Source: Candidatus Methylomirabilota bacterium
GTDB taxonomy: Bacteria; Methylomirabilota; Methylomirabilia; Methylomirabilales; 2-02-FULL-66-22
Direction: 5' to 3'
DNA length: 8,613 bases
Assembly: GCA_016209725.1 (NCBI GenBank)
Contig: JACQVO010000137.1
Coordinates: forward strand, 1-8,613
Under the pieces are notes generated by a model, which saw nothing but the letters and a program-made list of their open reading frames with translations, did not search any database and was not told the origin of the DNA. Position numbers and translations under genes: made by a program. Positions 1 to 5,679 of the stretch are shown one piece after another; position 1 is the stretch's first letter; every line of letters starts with the position of its first letter.

Positions 1-302
1 ATCCGGAGCGTCCCGAGTGGCTCCGGGATCTCACCATTAGCCTGGACAATCTGGGCCGAGTGCACGAGGACCGCGGCAACCTCGAGCGGGCTCTGAGCGT
101 CCTCGAGGAATCCCTCCAAGTCGTGCGTCGGCTCCTCGAGCGGGATCCGGAGCGTCCCGAGTGGCTCCGGGATCTCACCGTCAGTCTAAATAATGTGGGC
201 CGAGTGCATGGGGACCGCGGCGACTTCGACCGGGCTCTGAGCGACTTCCAGGAATCCCTCCAAGTCGTGCGTCGGCTCCTCGAGCGGGATCCGGAGCGTC
301 CT
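1..302 (+). repeat. 144-bp direct repeats inside the TPR gene
   Basis: The DNA repeats with a 144-base period, equal to one 48-residue TPR unit. Bases 1-35 are identical to 145-179, and bases 106-157 are identical to 250-301 (52 bases without a mismatch). Later units, from about 302 on, keep the protein pattern but have diverged in DNA. The near-identity of the first units suggests recent unit duplication or gene conversion, and makes this stretch prone to copy-number change or assembly collapse. Confidence 0.9.
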
Positions 303-674
303 CAATGGCTCAGTGATCTCTCCGTCAGTCTGAATAATGTAGGAGTGGTGTATAGAAATCGCGGAGAATTTGACCGGGCATTGCCCGCATATGAGGAGGC
401 CCTCCAGATCAGGCGTCGGCTCCTCGAGCGAGACCCGGAGCGCTCGCTATGGCTTCGCGACCTTTCACTGATCCTCGACAAAGTGGGCGACGTCTACGAG
501 AAGCGAGGGGACCTCGACCGAGCGCTTCAATCGTATGAGGAATCTCTCGAAGTGAAGCGGAAAATATCCGGGAAAGATCCTAAACGCACTGAATGGCTCG
601 ACGGAATCTCGGTGGTCATGGGAAAACTCGATGCCATCAGGGGTCGAATGTCGGGGGGCAAGGCAGAGGCATAA
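3..674 (+). CDS. TPR-repeat protein, 3' part only
   Basis: The frame is open from the left edge, so the N-terminus and true start lie outside the window; the GTG at 60 is internal. The visible part has four 48-residue units and a partial fifth. Each unit reads roughly P-E-R-P-x-W-L-x-D-L-[ST]-V-S-L-N-N-V-G, then a G-D-x-D-R-A-L segment and E-S-L-x-V-x-R-R-L-L-E-R-D. The G(8)/A(20)-type spacing and the D-R-A-L-x-x-Y/F-x-E-S-L helix match tetratricopeptide repeats of the long-unit kind, which form helical protein-binding scaffolds. Similar arrays are known C-terminal to signalling or effector domains (kinase, CHAT, NACHT-like), but nothing here shows which, if any, is present. The last unit degenerates and the protein ends in a short Gly/Lys/Ala tail at TAA. 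No signal peptide can be judged. The TPR call is sure; the function is unknown. Confidence 0.85.
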   Translation, partial: PERPEWLRDLTISLDNLGRVHEDRGNLERALSVLEESLQVVRRLLERDPERPEWLRDLTVSLNNVGRVHGDRGDFDRALSDFQESLQVVRRLLERDPERPQWLSDLSVSLNNVGVVYRNRGEFDRALPAYEEALQIRRRLLERDPERSLWLRDLSLILDKVGDVYEKRGDLDRALQSYEESLEVKRKISGKDPKRTEWLDGISVVMGKLDAIRGRMSGGKAEA

Positions 675-697
675 TTGCGCGCAAAGGGAGGGGAATC

Positions 698-835
698 ATG
701 CCGATCACGAGCAGCGTGACGTTCGGGTCAGCGGCGGGGCAGGCGAATGGGTTTCTCGCCCGGCCGGGCAAGGAACGGCCGGGGATCATCGTGCTGCAGG
801 AATGGTGGGGGCTCGGAATTGCGGGACGTTGTTGA
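698..835 (+). pseudogene. truncated 5' copy of the dienelactone hydrolase gene
   Basis: The ATG at 698 follows a strong GGGAGGGG ribosome-binding sequence and opens a 45-codon frame. Its first 39 codons (698-814) match the start of the full hydrolase gene at 3253-3369 in 106 of 117 bases by hand alignment. Both begin MP-[IV]-TSSVTF and run through the shared GIIVLQEWWGL segment. After codon 39 homology stops abruptly and the frame ends at TGA six codons later. The nucleophile Cys, the acid and the His are all missing, so no hydrolase activity is possible. The fragment starts 23 bases after the TPR stop. The start signal is intact, so a 45-residue peptide could still be made, but I see no reason to give it a function. 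Confidence 0.85.
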
Positions 836-845
836 CCCAGTGGAA

Positions 846-950
846 TTACTTGCACGCTCGTCTGACGGCTCCCGAGATGCCGGAGGGCGAGATGCCGACT
901 TCGCGCGACATGTTGGCCAGGGTGAGGATGATCCTGCCCTGGTAGAGCCT
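846..950 (-). pseudogene. possible remnant of a DNA-binding or transposase C-terminus
   Basis: On the minus strand a 34-codon open segment, bounded upstream by TGA (953-951), ends at TAA (848-846). It contains SREVGISPSGISGAVRR, which reads like the second half of a helix-turn-helix (G-[IV]-S-x-x-[GA]-[IV]-S-x-A-[IV]-R-R). Similar ends occur in DnaA-C-like or REP-associated transposase proteins. There is no start codon, ribosome site or upstream continuation, so if real it is a broken 3' end. The match is from pattern memory over a short stretch and could be chance. Confidence 0.25.
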
Positions 951-1212
951 TCAGGGCAATCATGTGGTGCCCCGTCCCCGGCCCGACAAGCCGCGCGTGC
1001 CGTGCCGTTGTCCCCTCTCGGTGCCTCTGAGAGCCGAAGTTGAACGCCGTGTGAGTTGTTCCCCTCCGTCACGGAACGTCACGGAACGCCACCGCGCAAT
1101 CAACCAACTCCGGCCGGCTAGGAACCGAGGCTCCGCTCGGCTGCAACGCGCGGTTCGGGCGAAATGCTGGGCCGTCCGGCTTGCCCGACATGGGAACCGC
1201 GATTCTCTCGGT
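951..1212. other. intergenic stretch without a credible gene
   Basis: With the segment before it (836-950) this forms a 377-base gap between the hydrolase fragment and the next real gene. Open frames on both strands here are short or rich in Arg, Pro and Ser and have no ribosome sites. It holds a tandem 10-base repeat (1068-1087) and several short hairpins. It looks like decayed junction DNA. Confidence 0.5.
1068..1087. repeat. tandem 10-bp duplication GTCACGGAAC x2
   Basis: GTCACGGAAC occurs twice head to tail with no spacer. This may be a small slippage duplication or a paired binding site; nothing nearby supports a choice. Confidence 0.6.
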
Positions 1213-1214
1213 TC
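1194..1214. other. short hairpin at the 3' end of the uncharacterised gene
   Basis: GAACCG and CGGTTC form a perfect 6-bp stem around a 9-base loop and overlap the stop codon of the minus-strand gene ending at 1213. No T-run follows on the minus strand, so it is not a standard intrinsic terminator; it might slow 3' decay. Confidence 0.3.
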
Positions 1215-1650
1215 AACGATAGTTGGCGAAAAAGACGGCGTAATCATCGAGCACTTGATGGTTCGGGGACCGCTTGTCAACGACTTTCAGCTCCGCAAGC
1301 CCAAGATAGAACCCCCTTCCGTCTGACTTGCGCCGCGCATGGGTCGCGATATCGTCGCCCCCAAAAAGCATCCACTCCGAAATCACGCCCCGCTTGATGG
1401 CGCGCAATTCAAAATGGTCTCGGTACGATGGCCGGTGCTTCTTCAGCCGCGTGTACTCTTTCGGGTCGCCCGGTCCCAACACGTAGAACTCCTCCCAATC
1501 AAAATCCTCAATCCCTGTTACTTCACAAGGCAGGATGAGCGAACGCTGAAGGTGGGCAAAGAATCTACCCACCAATTGACGAAAAGTCAGCTTCTGGCTG
1601 TCGCCAAGGATGGATTCGATCCTCTGAAGCTGACGTTCCGTCTTGTTCAT
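1213..1650 (-). CDS. uncharacterised conserved protein, 145 aa
   Basis: The ATG at 1650 gives a 145-residue protein beginning MNKTERQLQRIESILG. The frame stays open upstream, but that part is Arg/Pro-rich noise, so this start is preferred; the ribosome site is weak (TGGAA). Visible features are an N-terminal helix, a core LPC-x-VTGIEDFDWEEFYVLGPG (residues about 40-60), then a K-x-x-PSY-x-D segment (71-78), and a C-terminal SPNHQVLDDYAVFFANYR (128-145). The core is rich in Asp and Glu, which would suit metal or nucleic-acid-mimic roles, but I cannot assign a function. I recall similar proteins of unknown role in diverse bacteria. There are no membrane segments or signal peptide, so it is probably cytoplasmic. 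It lies 123 bases downstream of higA on the same strand and could be co-transcribed. It shares the lower GC of the accessory block. Confidence 0.75.
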   Translation of the reverse strand: MNKTERQLQRIESILGDSQKLTFRQLVGRFFAHLQRSLILPCEVTGIEDFDWEEFYVLGPGDPKEYTRLKKHRPSYRDHFELRAIKRGVISEWMLFGGDDIATHARRKSDGRGFYLGLAELKVVDKRSPNHQVLDDYAVFFANYR

Positions 1651-1773
1651 TTCCAGTGGGGATTCCGCGTCCAAGCCTCCTCTGTGACTCCTCCCGGAGG
1701 GACGAGGACGCCTGCGGCGTTGGCGCGCCACACCGGGACACACGGCACTTCAACGCGACCGAACCGCTGGGTA

Positions 1774-2232
1774 TCACCCGCTCGCGCGAGCACGCAGCGA
1801 AGCGGAGCGCGAGGCGCGAGGCGGGCGCATGCGCGGGTTGGACGCCAGTGCTTTACGCGCCTTGGCGCTCTGGACTTGGTAAGGCCTTAGCAGAACTTCC
1901 GCCGCAACACCCAGTTGACTATGAAGCCGCTGGATCATCCTAAGCGTCAGGGGGCGTTTTCGGTTGAGGATTTCTGAGACCCGTGCCCGATTACCGATAT
2001 AGGGTTCCAGGTCGCGACGGGTGAGGCCACGACTCTCCATGTGGTAAAGGACAGCCTCGATAGGATCCGGTGCCGGGATGGAGTAGTGCTGCTCCTCGTA
2101 CGCTCCCACAAGAGTGGTCAATACTTGAAGGCGATCACCCTCAGGGCTATTCGGAGTTGCATCGAAGAGGCGTTCGATTTCCTCTAATGCAGCCTGATAA
2201 TCTGCTTCAGTCTTGATGGGACGGATATTCAT
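1774..2232 (-). CDS. higA: HigA-type antitoxin with XRE helix-turn-helix
   Basis: This is the antitoxin partner of the toxin gene just upstream, expected to bind HigB and, through its helix-turn-helix, the operon promoter. It starts at ATG 2232, 15 bases after the higB stop, behind GGAG. Residues 1-50 carry the typical HigA N-terminal part, with a YQAALEEIERLF helix and the EEQHYSIP stretch. Residues about 57-112 hold the HTH, including SRGLTRRDLEPYIG and VSEILNRKRPLTL. Family members usually end soon after a sequence like the AEVLLRPYQ here (111-119). This protein carries some 33 extra residues, rich in Arg, Ser and Ala, encoded partly by a GC-rich inverted repeat (1777-1825). The tail looks like an accidental extension by repeat DNA after loss of the native stop. 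The family call is firm; whether the tail affects function is unknown. Confidence 0.9.
   Translation of the reverse strand: MNIRPIKTEADYQAALEEIERLFDATPNSPEGDRLQVLTTLVGAYEEQHYSIPAPDPIEAVLYHMESRGLTRRDLEPYIGNRARVSEILNRKRPLTLRMIQRLHSQLGVAAEVLLRPYQVQSAKARKALASNPRMRPPRASRSASLRARASG
1777..1825. repeat. GC-rich imperfect inverted repeat in the higA 3' end
   Basis: CCCGCTCGCGC (1777-1787) pairs with GCGCGAGGCGGG (1814-1825) apart from one extra base, around a 26-base inner segment that is itself purine-rich and repetitive. It also holds the perfect 10-base palindrome CTCGCGCGAG (1781-1790). It abuts the higA stop codon (1776-1774) and encodes the last residues of HigA. It looks like a dispersed palindromic element rather than original coding DNA, and may also form a transcript-end hairpin. 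Confidence 0.5.
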
Positions 2233-2247
2233 GGCGCGAGGCTCCTT

Positions 2248-2541
2248 TCACACCGTCGCAGCATCTACCTGATCGTATTCCTGATGCGTGCCGGCGAACC
2301 GGATGAACACCAGCCGGTACTTGTACTGAACCGCGACGATGACCCGATACTTGTTCCCCTTGATATTGAACACGACACGGTTGTTGGCCACAAAGCTCGT
2401 GTTGCGATAGACCTTCTTTATGTCTGACGGCGATTTCCAGTTGGCGTGTTTGATGTCCGCGTACCAAGCTTGCAGCGATTGTCGGGCATCGGGGTGCTCT
2501 TCCCAAAATACCCGAAGGGCTTTCCGGGAGATGATCCGCAC
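2248..2541 (-). CDS. higB: HigB-type mRNA interferase toxin
   Basis: A 97-residue protein of the HigB toxin family (RelE-like fold), expected to cut mRNA on the ribosome when released from HigA. It begins VRIISRKALRVFWEEHPDA, the usual start of this family, so the GTG at 2541 is chosen over an in-frame ATG at 2622 that would add about 27 untypical residues. Other family marks are LQAWY (residues 23-27), ANWKSPSDIKKVY (33-45), the VVFNIKGNKYRVI core (56-68), VFIRF (78-82) and the C-terminal THQEYD (85-90). Length equals the usual 95-100. Toxin first and antitoxin second is the hig order. No Shine-Dalgarno sequence precedes the GTG, and the promoter found at 2548-2576 predicts a transcript starting at or next to it, hence leaderless translation. 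I see no truncation or frameshift, so the toxin is probably active. Confidence 0.9.
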   Translation of the reverse strand: MRIISRKALRVFWEEHPDARQSLQAWYADIKHANWKSPSDIKKVYRNTSFVANNRVVFNIKGNKYRVIVAVQYKYRLVFIRFAGTHQEYDQVDAATV

Positions 2542-2547
2542 ATGGGT

Positions 2548-2576
2548 ATTGTATCTTGTTCCCAATATGGGATCAA
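2548..2576 (-). promoter_or_regulatory. sigma-70-like promoter for higBA
   Basis: On the minus strand TTGATC (2576-2571) and TACAAT (2553-2548) are separated by exactly 17 bases. Each differs from the TTGACA/TATAAT consensus at one or two positions. The expected start, about seven bases after the -10 box, falls at the higB GTG (2541). The spacer carries CCCA-ATA-TGGG (2561-2571 on the plus strand), a short imperfect palindrome that could be a HigA operator half-pair. Confidence 0.55.
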
Positions 2577-2691
2577 GGGGCAATTCCGAGACGCTGTCTT
2601 GGGGTGTCGAGACTGCCCCCAACTATGAGTATCTGGTTGGCAGTTCAAAGTTCCCTTCGGTCGCAGGCGAGCACACAGAGAGGAGGCCGCA

Positions 2692-2988
2692 TTACTGAGG
2701 GATCGCCGGGAGGAAGACGACCTGGTTGCGGAGTGCGTCGGCATCGGGGTAGGTCCGCAGCGCGGCCTCCAGGGCACGGAGGAGTGCGCCCAGTTCGCGC
2801 TGTGGGATGGTGCGTTCGCTCACGAGGCTGATCTGTTCGTCAATGAGCCGTTGGAGTGCCGCATTCATGGCTCCGCGCTGCCGAGCAAGCATCTGGACCG
2901 CTTGCCGGATCGCGGCCGGAAGCCGAAGGCTGGTGGGGGTGTGGGATGGCACCGTGTTTTCCCTTCTCGTGGCTCTGACGCGCCGCAT
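2692..2988 (-). CDS. ribbon-helix-helix DNA-binding protein, orphan antitoxin-like
   Basis: A 98-residue basic protein. The ATG at 2988 is chosen because AAAGGGG lies 8-9 bases upstream; a TTG two codons earlier would sit on top of that site. Residues 19-24 (TSLRLP) resemble the DNA-contacting beta strand of ribbon-helix-helix repressors. They are followed by helix A (25-38, AAIRQAVQMLARQR) and helix B (41-55, MNAALQRLIDEQISL). The C-terminal 40 residues are a leucine/alanine-rich helix and a short hydrophobic end, where antitoxins of this kind bind a toxin. No toxin of a matching family follows; the next gene on the strand is higB, about 150 bases on and behind its own promoter. A perfect palindrome sits just upstream (3001-3019), as expected for autorepression. 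It could equally be a stand-alone regulator. The fold call is moderate and the partner unknown. Confidence 0.6.
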   Translation of the reverse strand: MRRVRATRRENTVPSHTPTSLRLPAAIRQAVQMLARQRGAMNAALQRLIDEQISLVSERTIPQRELGALLRALEAALRTYPDADALRNQVVFLPAIPQ

Positions 2989-3000
2989 GTTCAAACCCCT

Positions 3001-3019
3001 TTGACTACTATGTAGTCAA
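3001..3019. promoter_or_regulatory. palindromic operator candidate TTGACTAC-TAT-GTAGTCAA
   Basis: Two perfect 8-base arms around a 3-base centre lie 12 bases upstream of the ribbon-helix-helix gene start. On the minus strand it contains TACATA, which could serve as a -10 box with TTGCAA 19 bases upstream, so a bound protein would block the promoter. A further AGTCAAT half-site occurs at 3039-3045. An operator for the adjacent regulator is the simplest reading. The palindrome is seen; its role is inferred. Confidence 0.6.
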
Positions 3020-3148
3020 TGGCACTCTCTGCCTTGCAAGTCAATGAGACGTTGAGAGGAGAAACCGCTCGGCCCCAGCCTCCCGGTATGGCACGGAGGC
3101 CCCATCAGCGATCCGGCGTGGTCGAAGATCAGAACGGCGAGTTTTGTC

Positions 3149-3177
3149 TTGACGTCCCGATTCATGCATGGTACCGA
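3149..3177 (+). promoter_or_regulatory. weak promoter candidate for the hydrolase gene
   Basis: TTGACG (3149-3154) is a good -35 box, and 17 bases on lies TACCGA, a poor -10 box. It is placed suitably for the hydrolase gene at 3253. Little else in 3020-3252 looks like signal or coding DNA. Confidence 0.2.
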
Positions 3178-3252
3178 CCCAGATGGAATCGTCGGATTCC
3201 GGACGACACCTCCAGGTTCTACGGGTCAATCGGCCACAGAGGAGGGCGGATC

Positions 3253-3927
3253 ATGCCGGTCACGAGCAGTGTGACGTTTGAGTCAGCGGCGGGGCAGGCG
3301 AGCGGGTTCGCCGCCCGGCCCGGCAAGGAACGGCCGGGGATCATCGTGCTGCAGGAATGGTGGGGACTCGTGCCGCACATCAAGGATCTGGCCGGCCGGT
3401 TCGCCGCGCAGGGGTACATCGCCCTGGCGCCGGACCTCTATCACGGCAAGAGCACGGTGGAGGCCGCGGAGGCCGAGCATCTCATGAAAGGCCTGGATTG
3501 GGGACGAGCCGGGCAGGAGATCGCGGGGGCCGTCAAGTACCTCCGGGAGGTCGAGGGGGCCACCCGCGTGGGCGTCACCGGGTTCTGCATGGGCGGGGCG
3601 CTGACCATCATTGCCGCCACCCAGCCGGGGGTGGATGCCTACGTGGCCTTCTACGGTTTCCCGCCTGCGGGCGCGGCCGACCTCGACAAGATCGCCGCGC
3701 CCGGGCTGATCTTCTTCGGCCAGGAGGAGCAGTTCTTCTCGGTGCCCGATGCCCAGGCGTTCGCCGAGCGCCAGCGAAAACGCGGGCGTGAGGCCGAGGT
3801 GATCGTCTATCCCGGCGCGGGCCACGCCTTCTTCAACAATGAGCGGCCCGAGGCATACCGCCCGGACGCCGCCAACGACGCCTGGCGTCGGACGCTCGAC
3901 CATTTCGGTCGCCACCTGCGCGGATAG
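3253..3927 (+). CDS. dienelactone hydrolase family protein
   Basis: A complete 224-residue alpha/beta-hydrolase of the dienelactone hydrolase family (carboxymethylenebutenolidase type). The prototype opens dienelactone to maleylacetate in chlorocatechol breakdown, while many relatives act on other lactones or esters. The ATG at 3253 follows GGAGGG, and the truncated copy at 698 begins at the same codon, so the open frame reaching back to 3019 is ignored. Marks: E35 and two Trp in QEWWG (34-38), a family-typical active-site Glu; the nucleophile C112 in GFCMGG; and H191 in GAGHAFFNN. At the usual acid position, in FGQEEQFFSVP (155-165), Glu 158/159 stands where Asp is normal. It has no signal peptide, so it is probably cytoplasmic. 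It converges with the glycosyltransferase gene, whose stop is 19 bases away and whose tail derives from an HpaB-like gene. That suggests the hydrolase once faced a full HpaB-like gene. The substrate is not determinable. Confidence 0.9.
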   Translation: MPVTSSVTFESAAGQASGFAARPGKERPGIIVLQEWWGLVPHIKDLAGRFAAQGYIALAPDLYHGKSTVEAAEAEHLMKGLDWGRAGQEIAGAVKYLREVEGATRVGVTGFCMGGALTIIAATQPGVDAYVAFYGFPPAGAADLDKIAAPGLIFFGQEEQFFSVPDAQAFAERQRKRGREAEVIVYPGAGHAFFNNERPEAYRPDAANDAWRRTLDHFGRHLRG

Positions 3928-3946
3928 CGAGGTGCCCACTCCCCCC

Positions 3947-4090
3947 TCAATCCGTTATCCCCACCACCCACTTGGCGTAGTCGTAGGCGGACTTCGAGTC
4001 GTAGGAGCGGTAGATGGCCAGTTTCTCCGCCTCGATGGACCCCTCGGCGTGGACCGCCAGGACCTCCTGGTAGCCGCCGAAGTCCGAGGC
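3947..4090 (-). repeat. duplicated 3' end of the HpaB-like gene (copy of 6016-6159)
   Basis: The 144 bases align without gaps to 6016-6159, 132 identical by hand count, in the same orientation. Homology starts exactly at the stop codon and ends sharply at the shared TCCGAGGC (4083-4090). Of ten changed codons six are silent, and the amino-acid changes are mild (Tyr/Phe, Val/Ala, the last two residues). This suggests the fragment comes from a once-functional diverged paralogue rather than a fresh copy. Confidence 0.9.
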
Positions 4091-5572
4091 TTGGTCAGGA
4101 GATGAAGGGCGAACAGGGAACATTCGCTCCAGTAGCCGGAACTGGCCCACCTCGCGTCGAACGACATAGCCCGGCAGGGGCGGCGTCAAGGCACTCACAA
4201 TGACCCATCGCCCGCCCGGCGGCACTCGCTCGATCGCGTCGTAGGCCGGCCACAAGCGGTCTACGGCCAGGGCGAACATCCACTGCATCGGTCCGGGATT
4301 TCCAACAAAGGCGCCGGAAGGCTCCTTCGGTCCGACGACGGCCGCGAACTCGTCTACGACAACCCAGTTCGCATCCTGGGCCCTGGCGTCGCGAAGCCAC
4401 GGAACCCAGTACACGGTTGCCACGACGAAGTGGGCCGCCAGCAGCCCTGCGACCACGCCCGGCAGGCCCTTCCGTACCCGCCGCCAGGCACGAAGAACCG
4501 TCAGGACACACATCCACAGGAGGGGAAGCAAGGGCATCATGTACCGCGTCGCTTGGTCGTAGGGCCAGACGATGTACAGGCCCAGGTAGAACGGGAAGAG
4601 CCACAGCACGGGGTCCATTCTGAAACGAACCATCCGCCACCAGCCGAGCAGCACGGCCGTGAATGCCGGGAGGTAGATGAGCATGTTGATGTTCAGCCAC
4701 TGGCCTTTCCGCGCATAGCTCTTGTACATGCCGGGCACAATCAGCCGGCCGACTTCACTGATGCGGAGGCGGAGCCCCTCCAGCATCTGGTGGGAGGCCG
4801 ACTCAGCGGCTCTTCGGAAGTAGCGGGTATAGGTGAGTCTGGGGTTGCCCGCCTTCTCCGCCATCGCCTGGTCGTGCGCGATCATCGCCGTCGCCAGAGC
4901 TATCACCGGCAAAGACACCCCCACCACCAAGGCCGCCGCACGCACCCAAGAGATCGACCGCCTCACGGCCAGCCCCACAAGAAGTATCCACAGGCTTGCC
5001 AGCAGCAGAGCCCCGGGATAGCGGACCGCCGTGAGGATCGCCACGATTACGGTCGCCAAGGCACCGGCGGCCCACAGACGTCGCCCGCTTCCGTACACGG
5101 CCAGTGCCAGCGGCTCCGCCGACCAGAATAACAGGGTCATGAAGGTCAGTTCGCTCAACGTCGAGAGCCGCGCCTCCAGAACCGCCACGTTGACCATCAC
5201 CAACCCGGCGACCAACACGGCCTGATCGGGCAGGAGGCGACGAATCCACCGATACACCCCGATGGCGAGAAGGAGCGTTGTCACCCAGTTCATGGTGGAG
5301 ATTGCCAGGAACGGCCGGACCGAGATCCAAAACAGCGGCGCTACCAGGACCGAATACCCGGGGGCGTAGAAGGAATTCGGGCTGCCGAACCGGGCCAGGC
5401 CTTCCCCTGACGCGAGGCTCCGTGCGATGGACAGATATGCGGCGCTGTCAGGGCCCGCCCGCCACCAAGGATTGATCTGCGTCGCAGCCAGCACGGCAAG
5501 GGCCACCAGGCCCAGCATTGGACGTCGCTCGATGCCAGCCAGGACTCGAGCAATCCGCGAGGCGCTACTCAT
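3947..5572 (-). CDS. GT-C membrane glycosyltransferase fused to an HpaB-like tail
   Basis: A 541-residue integral membrane protein related to the PMT/ArnT (GT39/GT83) glycosyltransferases, which move sugars from polyprenyl-phosphate donors to acceptors on the outer face of the inner membrane. The start is ATG 5572, preceded by AGAGGG. About eleven hydrophobic segments are visible, among them residues 18-33, 92-108, 118-132, 141-159, 168-200, 210-230, 297-312, 322-336, 345-360 and 370-390. The first loop has the acidic GPDSAAYLSIARSL motif (40-53; D42 is a likely catalytic or metal residue), followed by NSFYAPGYSVL (66-75). A YDQATRYMMPLLP segment (338-350) resembles the family's R-Y-x-x-P-x-x-P loop. 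A soluble end covers about 391-494. Residues 495-541 (ASDFGG to the stop) are not glycosyltransferase sequence; they match the last 47 residues of the HpaB-like protein encoded at 6016-7461 with four changes. The frame is maintained across the junction at 4090/4091. The native C-terminus is therefore replaced or extended. Sugar and acceptor are unknown. Confidence 0.8.
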   Translation of the reverse strand: MSSASRIARVLAGIERRPMLGLVALAVLAATQINPWWRAGPDSAAYLSIARSLASGEGLARFGSPNSFYAPGYSVLVAPLFWISVRPFLAISTMNWVTTLLLAIGVYRWIRRLLPDQAVLVAGLVMVNVAVLEARLSTLSELTFMTLLFWSAEPLALAVYGSGRRLWAAGALATVIVAILTAVRYPGALLLASLWILLVGLAVRRSISWVRAAALVVGVSLPVIALATAMIAHDQAMAEKAGNPRLTYTRYFRRAAESASHQMLEGLRLRISEVGRLIVPGMYKSYARKGQWLNINMLIYLPAFTAVLLGWWRMVRFRMDPVLWLFPFYLGLYIVWPYDQATRYMMPLLPLLWMCVLTVLRAWRRVRKGLPGVVAGLLAAHFVVATVYWVPWLRDARAQDANWVVVDEFAAVVGPKEPSGAFVGNPGPMQWMFALAVDRLWPAYDAIERVPPGGRWVIVSALTPPLPGYVVRREVGQFRLLERMFPVRPSSPDQASDFGGYQEVLAVHAEGSIEAEKLAIYRSYDSKSAYDYAKWVVGITD

Positions 5573-5656
5573 GGGTCCCTCTCTATCGCCGACGCCCGAC
5601 GGAGCCGCCTGTCCACAAATCCGTCGGGTCCCTCGAGACCAGTGCTCGCATGGACT

Positions 5657-5679
5657 GGCCGGCGATCTCTTTGCCGGCC
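5657..5679. repeat. hairpin GGCCGGC / GCCGGCC in the glycosyltransferase leader
   Basis: Perfect 7-bp arms flank a 9-base loop, about 85 bases upstream of the glycosyltransferase start. There is no T-run on either side, so it is not a classic terminator. It may act as leader structure or be chance in GC-rich DNA. Confidence 0.35.

Noticed and set aside
1..302. CRISPR-like periodic repeats at the left end
   Set aside because: The 144-base period equals a 48-residue protein unit in one open frame. There are no short repeats with unique spacers.
675..684. Perfect palindrome TTGCGCGCAA just after the TPR stop
   Set aside because: Ten bases in GC-rich DNA is easily chance; there is no T-run and no matching partner site.
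3040..3190. Minus-strand peptide of about 49 codons containing KTKLAVLIFDHAGSLMG
   Set aside because: It looks slightly protein-like, but has no ribosome site, and its continuation is low in family character. Probably chance.
3019..3252. In-frame 78-codon extension upstream of the hydrolase start
   Set aside because: The composition is unlike the hydrolase, no ribosome site precedes 3019, and both the GGAGGG site and the truncated copy at 698 fix the start at 3253.
3283..3939. Minus-strand frame opposite the hydrolase
   Set aside because: Antisense shadow of a gene with clear catalytic motifs.
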